NCBI GenBank assembly: GCA_963210315.1
Contig: OY723263.1
Location: 434,001-498,000, forward strand
DNA: 64,000 bases
Source of the DNA: Rhynchopus euleeides
Lineage: Eukaryota; Euglenozoa; Diplonemea; Diplonemida; Diplonemidae
Direction of reading: 5' to 3'
Below, piece after piece: positions 9,217 through 20,561 of this stretch (its first letter is position 1; each line of letters starts with the position of its first letter). Made by a program: the position numbers and the translations under genes. Under the pieces are notes generated by a model that saw only the letters and a list, made by a program, of their open reading frames with translations, ran no database searches and was not told where the DNA came from.

Positions 9217-12200
9217 TCATTGCACCGTACAGCAGCCATCCTTCTTCTTATCAGCCTCCGGGGCCTTCTTTGGGGGCGGCTTCTGCGACTGCGGCGTCAA
9301 GCCCCTCTCCTGGTCGTCACCACCATACGGCGCCCTGCTCGCCGACCCGCTCATCTCCGTCGCCTCCCCGACACTGCCGCCGCCGCCACCACCCCCACCG
9401 GGCGACGGCGATTCATCCCTCACCCCACCTGTGGGAGACGCGGTGTAGTCTGTGAGCCCTGGGTTGCCTGAGGCGCTTCCATCTCGGATCACGACGCTGT
9501 CCTCCAGCTCCTCGACGCCATCCCCCTCCGTCACATCTGTTGCGGCGGGGAGGGCGGCTGCGGGGGGTGGCGGCTGGGCCGCTGCGGGGCCGCTGCCGCC
9601 TCCTCCTCCCGCCCCCGCTGCCCCGTCGTAGCCATCCCGCATCCCCCCTTGCCCCGACGCCGCGCTCGGCCCCGAGGCCCCCGCCTGCAGAGAAGAACGG
9701 GGGTGGTGGTGGGATCTCTCCGGGTATCCACTGTCGGGAATCTCCCGCGACTCCACCCGCGACACACCACCAAGCAGGGGCATCCCCTGGCCCGAGTCCG
9801 GCTGCGGCAGCGTCTGCGGCGTGCGGCTGTGCCACGGTGGGGACGACACGGCTGGAGGCGGGGTAGTGTCGCCACCACCCCCGCCCTGCTGCGGGTGGTA
9901 GTGGTGGTGGTGGTGGTGCTCGCTGTGGCTGTGGCTGTGGGGTGGCGACACGGAGCGGTGTGGGTCTCTCCAGGACGCTGCGGGGGGTGCCCTGTGCGAC
10001 ACACGCTGTGGCCAGGAGGTGGGGGCTGCGGCGGTGGCCCCGTCGGGCCTGTCGAAGTCGGGGCGGATGTAGACGAAGGGGCGGGCCGGGGCAGAGCCAC
10101 GCCCGCCGGGCCCCGCGGTGCGGACGTTGAGGGATTCGACTGCGCCGTGTGTGGTACTCTCCACGACGCCTCTCACCCAGGGGTCGTCGGTTCCGTCACG
10201 TACCATCACGTTGGAACCATCCGTCAGGCCAAAGTCGACAGTTGCCTCTGTCCACTTCGCAAGGCTCTGGCATAACTTCCTCTCGGGTGCCTCAGGGAAA
10301 CGTTTGAGAAGAAGCCCGACAGGCCGGCATCTCCCAACGGGGCAGCGTGTGTCCATCTCCGTCCCTCCTTTGAAGTCGAGGTCGACGGTGCGGAGGACGT
10401 GGCTGAAGGGGTGGTCCATATCAGAGATGCGGCCTGTGTCGACGTATACCGTGGTGGCAAGGCGGACGATGGGCTGGTTGGGGATGACCTGTGGGACGGA
10501 GACCCATTCCGTCAGCTCCCCGCGGGCCGAGATCTCCGGGATGTCGCAGGAGGACATCAGGGAGTAGTACTGGAAGAAGGGGCGGAAGACGCTGAACTGC
10601 AGGGAGAGGCTGGAGAAAATCACCTCCGAGGTCTTCCCCCCGTCGGCCCACGTCTCCCACTCGTTGCTGGGGGTGTCGGCGGGGCGCCACTCCACACGGC
10701 CCCGCTCCACGTTGCGGTGCGACGTGCGGTCGGAGGAGGTCTTCTTGAGGCCCTTCTTTCGCGGGGCGAACATCCACTCCGTCATCTCCAGCTCGCTGCC
10801 GTGGTAGGCGTTGGTCGGAGTTGCGTCGATCTTCCAAGGGCGCATCAGAATGCCCTTGCGCGTCCACCCCCACGGTCGGATGTACTGCCGCCCACCACTG
10901 AGCTTCGCCTTGCCGTCCTGCAGAGAAGGGAAGAAGAGGTGAAGAGTAGATGGGCCTGGGGTGTGCACACTACGGTAGATATCAGAGCAATGATGTGTGT
11001 GTGTTTGTGTGTGTCGCACTGTGGAAGAGACTGGTTTTTATTGCTGGGTGCGTGATGATAGTGGCAACAAGTGAAAGTGGCGGGGGGCATACCACTTCGT
11101 ATTTCTTGTTGATACGGCCGTCAAGGTTGGCTTCGTCCAGGAGGAGCTCGATCTCGGCATCGCTGATATAGTACAAACCGTCCTGGTGGAACTCCACAAT
11201 CACCTTCTGGATCGACGAACCGTGGTTCTCCATCTGTAGGGAGGGGATGTGGGGTGTGTGATGTGGGGTGATGCTTCTTTCGTCAAAGACCACCATTTTG
11301 TTCCGGTGTGTGTTGAGCCACTGCACCAGCTTCTCCCATACCATGACAGGCGTCGAGCAGCACGAGAATCCGCTCCAAAGTTGTGGCCCGTCCGCCTTCC
11401 ATTGGTACAGCGCCAGCGGCTGCCCGGTTGTCGTCAGACCCCACTGCGCCGTGTCGATGATCACACCACACCTGCGGGACGGGAGGGTGGGGTGTGCGGG
11501 AGGGCCTGGGTGGGGCAGACAGGGCAACAAAAGCAACGAACACCCTCCCCTGGAGCAGATGAAGCCAATCGGGCATCCCCTTCACCTCTCATGTGACCTG
11601 CACACTCCTGCACAGACACCGGAAACGCTTCTGCATACCGGAAGGGGAAGGCCTGCGTGTGCGACGCGGGTGTTGACGCCACCTTCAGCACCAGCACTGG
11701 CTTTGACGACGCGCGTGCGATCTGAAGCTTTGCAATCCGAACCTCAACGGAATATCGGCTGGGGGCATCGCCCCCACCCCCCGCACCCCCCTGCGACTTG
11801 GAGCTGGTGAAGTGCCGCCCCGGGTTCCTGCAGAACCCGGGCCACTCCCTGCGATCCGCAAACAGCATATACGACCCCTCCGTGCAGTGCCCCTCCTGCG
11901 ACCCCACGACACGCCGCAGCACCACGTTGCTCCGCGAGCTGAGCGCATTCTGCAGCAACGTCTCGTCAATCGGGCTGCAGAGAAAATGCTCCCGATGCTG
12001 CACGATGTCCGGCTGCCGGTACACCACCACCTCTGGGAGGTCCTTCGGGCTGTCATCCCCCGTCATCTGGGTGTACAGTGCCAGGAGTTGCGAGAGAAAC
12101 GACCCGCCTCCCCTCTCCAGGGGCTGCCCGGGCACGCTGTACACATTCTGCTGCAGCCTCACAGTGAGCACCATGTTGTTGATGCTCAGCGACAGTGCCT

Positions 12201-13050
12201 CCGACACGAGCCTCCGTACATCCGCCACGCTGAAGTCTGACTGCGACAGCATCAGCCGCGTCGCCGACGACGCGTTATCCGCACGCTTAAACCTCACAGG
12301 GGTGAACCCCAACGCCTCGCAGTGCGTCGGGTCGAGATCCTGAAGGGCATCCGATATCTCCAACAGCCTGTCCGCGCCGTCCCCACTCCCCTCATAGCTC
12401 AGGAAGTGCACATGAGAGGCGCGGAGCCACTCCTGGCTGAGCTCCGCCACATCTGCCGTCCTGCTCGGCAGATTCTTCCGCCTCTGCGCCGCGTCGTCGT
12501 GGCGGAGGTTGCGCAGGGAGGTGATCTGCTCCCGCGCAAAGGACACCTCGTCTGGCTCGGGGGGGGATCGGTCTACCGGATCGATAACACACGGCACCGT
12601 TGCATCCTTGTGCCGCTGTATGATGAAGTCGGAGAGGAGGTCCACGCTCACCTTCCCGTCGGGGCGTGTCTTGTCGAGGGACCCCAGCAGGCCCGCCAGC
12701 TCTGCAGGGGTCACGCTGCCCCCCAGGAGCATCATGTTGTCTTTGAATGTGGCGGTGTCGATGTAGCCTGTGCGGAGGGGGTCGAAGGCCTGCACGGCGA
12801 GCCTGATCTGCTCCGGGGTCACAACCTCGTCGAGCAGGCGGAGGTACATCGCGCGGAACTTGCCGTAGTCAACCAGCCCGTCGCACGTCTCGAGGAGAGT
12901 GTCGAGATCCTCATCGTGCGGGGTGAGGCCCAGCTCGCGGAGCCCCTTCAGCACAAGGTTCTCATGGATGTAGGAGCCGCCGCCGACACCCCCTCCTGTG
13001 GAGTGGTCGTCAAACACGCTCCGCACCGCAGCCTCGTCCTCATCCTTCAT
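9217..13050 (-). CDS. Large protein with degenerate EF-hand N-terminus and C-terminal CaaX box (four exons)
   Basis: Exons are 11639-13050, 11342-11471, 11093-11233 and 9217-10917. All junctions keep frame and every donor is GTATG. The product has 1,127 residues. Residues about 1-190 resemble a calmodulin-like EF-hand array, but the loops (for example DPLRTGYIDTAT) lack the acidic residues at positions 3, 5 and 12, so calcium binding is unlikely. Residues about 190-800 form an unrecognised folded region rich in acidic, aromatic and hydrophobic residues. From about 880 onward the chain is low-complexity Pro/Gly/His, including a run of histidines. It ends KKKDGCCTVQ, a CaaX motif (CTVQ) with an adjacent cysteine and a basic stretch. 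This predicts farnesylation, likely palmitoylation and membrane attachment. I cannot name the family. Confidence 0.75.
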
Positions 13051-16000
13051 GTTCCAACCAAAAAAAAGGGATCCAAAAAGAAGGATGGATGCCGGGGGAG
13101 GGGGCGGGGAATGGGGGGGCCGAGGTGTCTTCGTGTGTATGTGGGCAGAGCTGGGTGTCCCTTCCCCGGAAGGGGGGGGAGGGGGGGGGGCGGCCTGGAG
13201 GTGGGGGTGATGGTGTGGTGGTGTGGGATGAAGGGAGAGACAATGCGCCGGGTGGGTTTGGGGCGGTCTTAAGGCAACAGGGAGGTGTGAGGGGGTGTGG
13301 GGAGTGTCTCGCTGTCCAATTCTCTTTCGTTTCGATCCCTGCCCGAACTCTTCATCAGCTATGCTGCTACACAGCGCGAACAAAACGGCGCGCGCCGGGA
13401 AATAATTTTGAACGATCTTCTCTGGGAGCACGTGGAAGCCGACGGCAGCCCGCATAATTTCTTTGAACACCCTGAAGCCCCGTCGGCATCGCCAGGCCTT
13501 TCTGAGCTTCACTGGATTTTGAGACCACGCTTCCTTGCATCACTCGCCCCCTCCTGCAACTCCCACCTCTTTTGGAGATCACAAACAATCGATGTTGGAC
13601 TCGAAAAGGGGTATTCGTGGGGAGGCGGTGTCAAATCGCAGTTGCGTGGTTTAGTGATTTGTTTTTCTTCGGGGCGCGCGCTGTCTCCCAACGCTCTCTT
13701 TCTGACGTATTGTTTTTTTTGAGATTTCTCTGCACTGCGTGAAAAAAATGGGGGGGGGGCGGGGTGTCGGAGGATTCGCGCCATCATCACAGCCAGCGCA
13801 CAGCACAACTGCCGCAGGCGGTCTGAACTGGATATGGCGGTGCAGGCAGAGACTGTCCCCAAAGGGGCTAAGCTAATGCAGGGAGACACAATTGACGCGC
13901 GCGCGGTAGAACCGTCAAAAAAACATGGCAACTCAAGCACCACTCCACTGCATATGTAATCCCTAGGTGTTTGAACCGGTCACACAAGAGTGGTATTGAT
14001 GATTATTTACATCAGACTCAAGGAACCGAAGGCTTCCAGAGACGGGGGTGAGTAGAGAGGCAGTCGTACTGTTGGCGGCCCTCACAGAGGTCGAGGCACT
14101 GGCAGGACCTGGGAAGATGGGAGGGGGGGTAGTACGCTCTGGCTGGAAATGGTGGCCTTCGGCCTATTTCTCCCGCGAACAGAAAATTTCACAGACAAAA
14201 ATGGGCAACAAAAACAAAGATGGCGATAGAGAGAAGGGAGGGTGGGGGGGACAGAGGGCAGCTAACAAATTAACGGCTCGCATCCCTGCCCTGAGCCCAC
14301 TTTTCCGAGGAACGATCCAGCAACTGGAATAATATGCAGCTACTTTTGGGAATGTCGTGCGACTCTGCCTCCCTTCACAGTAAAGACCGCGTGTCACGGG
14401 GGGACACGCGGTCTTTACTGATTGTTCCCGTTGCGCTGACACTGAAGCTCCACATACACTCCACACACACACGGCAAGCTTTTTCTTTAGTGTCGGTCGC
14501 ATCGAGCGGACTCAAATGCGACCTTCACTGTGCACACCCTGCTGGTGGTGGTGCCGTGAGTCACAAGGGTATACACATGCGCATGGCAAATTCCGCCCAC
14601 ATTGAAGTGTGCTGAAAGAATGTAGGTGTCCCAGTTAACTGCAAGAGAGAAAGAGAATCACCAGAGCGGTGTTCTTCTTCTTGCGCAACCTACGCACCTC
14701 CGGTCGTGGCAGTGTTCGCAATAAACAGAGAAAATGACCCAGTTCTGGCTGAATCGGGCGGCTTTCCTCCTTGCGATCTGCGGTTTTCAACGAACCCTCA
14801 GAAGATGCCATGCGGTTCTGACTCCGCACAGCCTCTCGTCCACATGCATCCCGTCCAATTGGGCCAACGGATGGCCTGAGCGTGACGTTGATTTGCCCAT
14901 ATGCAGAGAAACGATCTAGAAAGAAACACGGGCGGCACACAACAAAGTAGGCAGGAAATTGCTTACTCTGGAGGGGTTGCCCTCGTCAGAAAATCTGGAC
15001 ACACCACAACAGACAAGTGGGTCTCACCCGGCGAACCCGGTTCACCACTTGAAGAAGCAGGGACACCCACGCAACAAAGAAAAAGAAAAATGATGACTTG
15101 GAGTTGGGTTCTTTGGACAGCGAAACCCCCCACCTCTCAAGTGGGGCGAATCGGCCCGCAGCAGACGAAATTGGGATGAGGAAAGAGAAGAAGAAGGGGC
15201 TTGCCCCCCCCTCCCTCTTCGTACCACGTCGGGTCCACGTTCTTTGGAAATGGATGAGGGGCGGGTGGGTGGGTGGGAGGAGGTATCCCGGATTTGGCGC
15301 ACAAACAACAGCCTTATCTTTTTAAATGTGAAAAAGATAAGAAGGGGAGAAAAAGGGGACCAAAAAAACGGCGAATGAAAATCCTCGTGGAACAACAAGG
15401 GATGGGGGCTGTTTGGTTCTGGTTGTGCGAAATAAGTTGACGGAGAAAAGATGTGTGCGAGAAAGAAGGTGGGGAGGGAGGGAGAGGGAGAGAAGGGGAG
15501 GGGGATAAGAGATAAAAGGAAGGGAATCGGAAGGGGGAGGGGGCCGACATAACTCGTCGGGAAAGGCGTGAATGGTGGGAGGGGGGGGGAGAGAGAGAGG
15601 GGGGGGCCGAGGAGGGGGCAGGGGGGGGTGGGATGGGATGAGAAGTTGGAGAGTCAGCAGTCTTGGTGGGGCGGGAGGAGAGGCTGGTTGGGGTGGGGTG
15701 GGGTGAGAGTTTGTTTTGGATCTTGTGACGTCACGGGCGGTGTCCCGAGGGCAGGGGTCCGGGGGGGGATGGGGCTGGTGGCTTGAAAAAATTGGGTCGG
15801 GGGCTCATGGGGTGTTTTGCGGGGTTTGTAAACGGTAAACCAAATACCCCACCACCCTCCAGCAATGTTGAGGGGGGCCGGGGGGGGAGAGGGGGGGGGG
15901 TAGTGAAATAGAAGCAGAGGGAAGCACAAGCACGATCTCCTTTCACGCGTAATAGGGGGGGGGGGGCGAAAGCAGATGTGAGAGGCCTGGGGGTTCAATG

Positions 16001-17252
16001 AAAAAGATAAGGATGTTGCTTGTTTCGCCAAATAACAGCCTTCGACAACAAAAAATACTAGATTTTTGCGATACGATGGGTGTGCTTGTATGAACAGCTC
16101 CTGGCAGTGCATCTGTTTGACATCTGTATTCTGTATTGTATTTTTTTTGGGTGTGTCGACAAAATCACAGGCACTGCCAGAGATGAGGCTCCAGCACAGA
16201 CTTTCATTTTCAATTTTTATTTTTGGAATGCCGGGTTGGATGCGAATCAACTGTGGTCCTGACGTCCAGATGACATCCGTCCCCACTGCTTTGCGGGATT
16301 CCCCACGCAGAGAAAATCACGAAAAGATGCAAAATCGGTCGGGGGTTGGTGGTGTGAGAAGAGTGGGGGGCTCATAGAGATGCTCAAGGGGGTCTTCGCT
16401 ACAGGGTGATCGTCAGTGCATTTGGGGGGTGTCGATTATATCCAATTTTGTCAAAAAAATTTAAAAAAATCGGGGAAAAAACGCTGAATTTCGATGAAAA
16501 AAGGCGAAAAAAAGAGTATGGGGAGTTGGGTCCAGTTTAGCAAAGTTGTGATATTTTTCGGGTGTTTTTTTGAATGGGACACCCGAAGAACCCGATGATA
16601 TGTGAATGACATGTGATGAAAAAGCATCCGCTGGACAAACCCCAAGCTTGCTGCAGCAAGCATCCGCAACGGCCAGTGGGAGTAGGGGGGGGGGGGGGCG
16701 GGGGCCTCCTGTCAGTCCGGTCTGATCTGCGACACGGTACGGCACACCGGCAGAATGCCGCTGACGGAACAACAAACAGTCCACGAGAGACGACCGCACG
16801 AGAACTGATACGATATCCAAGTCGCTAAGTAAGTCACACCACATGGACGTGATCTGCTCCTTTCTTTGGTTAAAAAAGGGAAAGGCACGTGGGAAGGACA
16901 CTGAAGGTCGGAGGCTCCACCGAAAGAATCTCGGAAGGATGATACCTCGGCCGCGCGTTGAAGAGCGCGGGATCTTCCACTTACTGGGAAGGATGTCTGA
17001 CACTCGCCTGATATGGCGGGGGGGGGGGGGTCGAAAAGGAAAGCCCGGGCCCGGAAAAGTTTCTGCCGATGGATCTTCGACAGACGAAACGAATGCGAAA
17101 CAAATACCTGCTGGAATAGTGTAGCCACAGCTCATCAGAGCTGTCAACTGCACTGAGTTCTGCAAGCCCAAAATCACAGATAACGAAACGAAGCAAACCA
17201 TAGATCATAACAAAACGAGGCAGGGCGTCATCTCTTCGACCCTGCCTGGCAA
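13051..17252. other. 4.2 kb gene-free region with G-tracts
   Basis: The frame of the CaaX gene stays open for 154 codons upstream of its ATG, without similarity to known proteins. The rest has G-tracts (13748-13762, 15580-15640, 15880-15970, 16686-16700, 17022-17033), a perfect hairpin at 14378-14420 and an A/T-rich patch at 16430-16570. No gene is supported. The last 150 bases are the 3' flank of the transposase gene. Confidence 0.5.
14378..14420. repeat. Perfect 18-bp stem, 7-nt loop hairpin
   Basis: 14378-14395 (CAGTAAAGACCGCGTGTC) is exactly inverted at 14403-14420, with the loop acggggg between them. Loop length equals that of the hairpin at 3365-3429, but the stems are unrelated in sequence. 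No T-run follows directly, so a terminator role is not indicated. Confidence 0.8.
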
Positions 17253-20200
17253 TTACCTGCCCTTCTTCGCAGCCTTCCCGCCGGGCTTCTTCGCCCCACC
17301 CTTCTTCGGAGCGGCCTTTTGCTTGGGGGTAGCAGACCCCCCCCTGGGTTTCTTGTTTGGGGGGGCCGTCCCGCTAGCAGGCGAGCTCTCTGAAGGCCGC
17401 TTCTTCTGCGGCTGCGCAGGGGTCTTCTTCTCCTTCGTAGGGGGCGCCTGCTTCTGCGGCTGCGCAGGGGTCTTCTTCTCCTTCGTAGGGGGCGCCTGCT
17501 TCTGCGGCTGCGCAGAGGTCTTCTTCTCCTTCGCAGGGGGCGGGGCTTCGGAGGTGCGCTTCTTTTTCCGTGGTCTCTCGTCGTCAGAAGATGAAGAAGA
17601 TGCAGACGAAGAGGCAGAAGAGGAAGTAGTAGTAGTAGTCGTTGTTGTTGAAGAGGTATGCGGGGAAGAAGAGGAAGAAGGGGAGAAGTCAGACGAATCT
17701 TCCGTGTCCGACGAGTCGCCGCTCTCCAGATCGCCACACTCCGAGGACCGCAGACTGCCCGCGTCCACGTCATCCTCTTCCGCACCGTCCATGAAGAGCC
17801 GATCCTTATCGGCGGAGGGACTCCACACCTCCCTGCTCGCGGAGGACTTCCAGGTCCCAGGTTCCACCGACAGCTCGGCGTCAGTGAGGGCGCCCCATGC
17901 CTCCCTGGCTACGAGGGTCTGCCACGTGGCCTTCTTCTTCTTCTTAGCCCACAACTCCAGCAGGGCGTCGGCCGCAGCCTGCGAGGCCAGAGCATCAGCC
18001 TCGCTCCACGGGTACTTCGCCGTGGTCTGCTGGCGGGTGAGCGTGCTCGCCTTGAGCGTGTACCCGCACAGGGGCATCTCCGGGATACTCCAGCGAAGCC
18101 TGAAGTTGTGGAGGTGGGCACACACCTGGAAGCACGAGTTCAGCCATTCGAGGCCGCCCGTGACATTCTGCAGGTTCCAGATCTCCCGGAAGACCTTGAA
18201 CGACTGCTTCAGCCGTGCGATGGCCCTCTCCACACGCGAACGGGCAGCAGCGTGTGCGCGGTTAAACTCCACGCACGCAGGAGTACGCAGGCGGGTGAAG
18301 AAGTCGAAGTCCGACGCCCTGTTCTCGTCGTTGGACTTCGCGACGCGGCGGTTCGGGATCACCACACATGCTGCGTCAGCATATGCCCCATCACCGAGGA
18401 CGATGTCGTTCGGCCGGAGGGGGACCCGCTTGTAGCTGTCGGCCTTCGGGGCCTGCCTGGCGGATCCCCAGATATCCCCATCGGGTCGGGGCCCGGGGTT
18501 CAGCGCCGACAACCCCGCAATGAACCCGAGGGCGGTCACGCACAGCTGCACCTTCTTCGCGTGGCGGGAGTAGTACCCGCTGTAGTCTGCCTTGTTTGCA
18601 CAGACGTACACGGGGAACACGTCCACCGCAAGCGACGCGAGGGGCTCGAAGGGGAAGTGGTTCACTGAGCGGTGAGCCCAGGGCTTCGTGAACCACTGAC
18701 GACCCTCCACATCTGTCCCGATCTCATCCATGCTGGAGAGCAGATGCATCACCCCCTTGTTGTACTCCGCCGAGAGAGTCTCGCGCTCGAGGGACACACC
18801 AGGGAGGTGCTGTTTGTAAGCCTCCTTCTTCAAAAGGGGCATGTGGCGGAGGTACACCAGGGAGATGAGGAGGCAGCGACGGGGGCATGCCTTTTCCCCG
18901 CCGTAGAGGTCGTAGAGCTTGGTGAGCTGCCAGGGGTGGAACCCAGTGGCAGCGAAGGAGAAGTCCGTCCTGGCATCAGGGTATCCAAAGAAGGGAAGCC
19001 AGGCTCTCACATCCACATCCTCCGTCTTGTGCCCGAGGAGCGGGTGGTCCGCATCCTTCTCCTCCTTCGTCTTCCGCAGATCCGCCATCTTCAGGCGCAT
19101 CTCGGCAGCCTCGTCGAGGTAGCGGTGGACGCGTCCGGCGTCGTGGTCCTGCCACGCCTCGGCGTAACTGGAGGTTTTCGCCCCCTCCTTGCGCGCCTCC
19201 ACCGCCTTCTCCTCCGCCTCAACCACGGCCTGCTTGGCGGGGCGGCCGCGGCGGTTCAGGCCAGCCGCTTGGCGTGCGTCCTTCCCGAACTCCTTCGCCC
19301 CCTTCTTCGCCACAAACGCCTCTTCCATCGTCTGCGACGTCCCACACCCAGCGCCCACAACCACATCCCGGTCGGGGTCAGGGGCAGTTCCCACCTCCTC
19401 CTCGCGCGCCGCCGCCGCTGCTGCGTAGCGCTGTTTCCGGGCCAAAGCGACACGACGCCGCATTACCCGGTACCGCAGGCGTGTAATCGCCTTGCCCGCC
19501 CCCACAGACAAAGCCTGGGTGCACCCCCTCGGCATTGTCCCCTGGCGAAGTGCGGTCAGGATGTGCTGCAGGTCTGCTGAAAACCCCGTGCCCCTCAGGA
19601 ACTGGACCGTCGCCTCGCGGTAGTCCTCCAGAAACTTCTTACGGGCATGCCCGTTGATGGTGGCATCCACCCGCGGGTGGACAGACTCCAGGAGGCCGTC
19701 TCCGTTCATCTGGGGGATGGCATCCATTAGCCGGGTGAACAAGGTGTTGTACTCCTCCTCGAACCGGCGTCTAACCTCCGCCTTTTCCGCAATGGAGTCG
19801 AGGGTGGCCTGGCTGGGGACTGAAAGCTTCTTTGCGCTCAGGTTCTCGTAGGACGGCGTGTCCCGGTGCACGGCATCCTCCCCCACAGGCGAGGGAGGCG
19901 TCGGCTCCTTCCGCTTCTTCTTGGGGGGGCTTGGCATCTGCGGCAGGGGTGCTGCATCCCTGCTGCGCTGTTGGGGAGCTACCGCCGGGGCGCTTGGTGG
20001 TGGTGGTGGGGGGCTTGCCATTTGCAGGTCTTCACCCTGCGACAGGGGTACTTCCTCCCGCCTGTGCTGTGGGGGAGCGACCGCCGCGGCGCTTGGTGGC
20101 ACAAGATCTCCGTGGGGGTCTGCCGCCGGATCCAACTCTTGCACCAACGTGCGTAGAAACAGCACCCCTTGCCGTTTGAATGCCGCCCGCTGGTCGCCCC

Positions 20201-20561
20201 CAGGTGACAAGAGGCTGCGGGCCACGGGCGGTGGAGGTGGTGACTGCCGGTCGTCGTCGAAGCTGAAGCTGGGGCAGAAGTCGGCCGACGTGTTAGAAGC
20301 GGCGTACGGCGTGCCGTCGAAGTCTGGAGTCCACGGGATGGTCGTGGCTCTGCTCGTTGCGCGAGGGGTGGCAGGAGGGGCCGGAGTCCCAAGGACAGGG
20401 GTCGCAGGAGGGGCCGGACGACTCTGGCTGGGGGTTTTGTTTTTCTGCCCCTTGTGGTAGGCCACAGAGTAGTCCAGGAAGTCTCCACCGATGAAGTAGG
20501 TGGAGCGGAGGAGGACTTCGAACTCCCCCAGGGTACACCCCGCCGACAGGTTCCCAGGCAT
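17253..20561 (-). CDS. Harbinger/HARBI1-type DDE transposase
   Basis: The ORF has 1,102 codons from the first in-frame ATG at 20561. That ATG belongs to the repeat unit next to the gene. Residues about 60-250 are Pro-rich and disordered with a PKKKRK nuclear signal (about 213). About 340-490 is basic and helical. The DDE_Tnp_4 nuclease domain spans about 520-830, with the catalytic triad visible as AVD (D647), LGDGAY (D724) and RSRVER (E778), and a typical YYSRHAKKVQL segment after the first Asp. The C-terminus is Ser/Asp-rich, then has three PPTKEKK/PAQPQK repeats and a lysine-rich tail. HARBI1-family enzymes cut and paste DNA and usually need a separate Myb-like partner, which I do not see in the window. 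The frame is intact, so the element may be recent or active. Terminal inverted repeats were not found. Confidence 0.88.
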   Translation of the reverse strand: MPGNLSAGCTLGEFEVLLRSTYFIGGDFLDYSVAYHKGQKNKTPSQSRPAPPATPVLGTPAPPATPRATSRATTIPWTPDFDGTPYAASNTSADFCPSFSFDDDRQSPPPPPVARSLLSPGGDQRAAFKRQGVLFLRTLVQELDPAADPHGDLVPPSAAAVAPPQHRREEVPLSQGEDLQMASPPPPPPSAPAVAPQQRSRDAAPLPQMPSPPKKKRKEPTPPSPVGEDAVHRDTPSYENLSAKKLSVPSQATLDSIAEKAEVRRRFEEEYNTLFTRLMDAIPQMNGDGLLESVHPRVDATINGHARKKFLEDYREATVQFLRGTGFSADLQHILTALRQGTMPRGCTQALSVGAGKAITRLRYRVMRRRVALARKQRYAAAAAAREEEVGTAPDPDRDVVVGAGCGTSQTMEEAFVAKKGAKEFGKDARQAAGLNRRGRPAKQAVVEAEEKAVEARKEGAKTSSYAEAWQDHDAGRVHRYLDEAAEMRLKMADLRKTKEEKDADHPLLGHKTEDVDVRAWLPFFGYPDARTDFSFAATGFHPWQLTKLYDLYGGEKACPRRCLLISLVYLRHMPLLKKEAYKQHLPGVSLERETLSAEYNKGVMHLLSSMDEIGTDVEGRQWFTKPWAHRSVNHFPFEPLASLAVDVFPVYVCANKADYSGYYSRHAKKVQLCVTALGFIAGLSALNPGPRPDGDIWGSARQAPKADSYKRVPLRPNDIVLGDGAYADAACVVIPNRRVAKSNDENRASDFDFFTRLRTPACVEFNRAHAAARSRVERAIARLKQSFKVFREIWNLQNVTGGLEWLNSCFQVCAHLHNFRLRWSIPEMPLCGYTLKASTLTRQQTTAKYPWSEADALASQAAADALLELWAKKKKKATWQTLVAREAWGALTDAELSVEPGTWKSSASREVWSPSADKDRLFMDGAEEDDVDAGSLRSSECGDLESGDSSDTEDSSDFSPSSSSSPHTSSTTTTTTTTSSSASSSASSSSSDDERPRKKKRTSEAPPPAKEKKTSAQPQKQAPPTKEKKTPAQPQKQAPPTKEKKTPAQPQKKRPSESSPASGTAPPNKKPRGGSATPKQKAAPKKGGAKKPGGKAAKKGR

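Noticed and set aside
12322-13272. 316-codon plus-strand ORF
   Set aside because: It is the shadow of the long exon on the minus strand, with Arg/Val/Leu-biased composition typical of antisense frames in GC-rich genes.
13051-13512. 154-codon in-frame extension upstream of the CaaX gene
   Set aside because: It is low-complexity Pro/His sequence with C-runs and no conserved features. The ATG at 13050 gives a better start.
18672-19580. 302-codon plus-strand ORF
   Set aside because: It is antisense to the transposase and lacks any domain.
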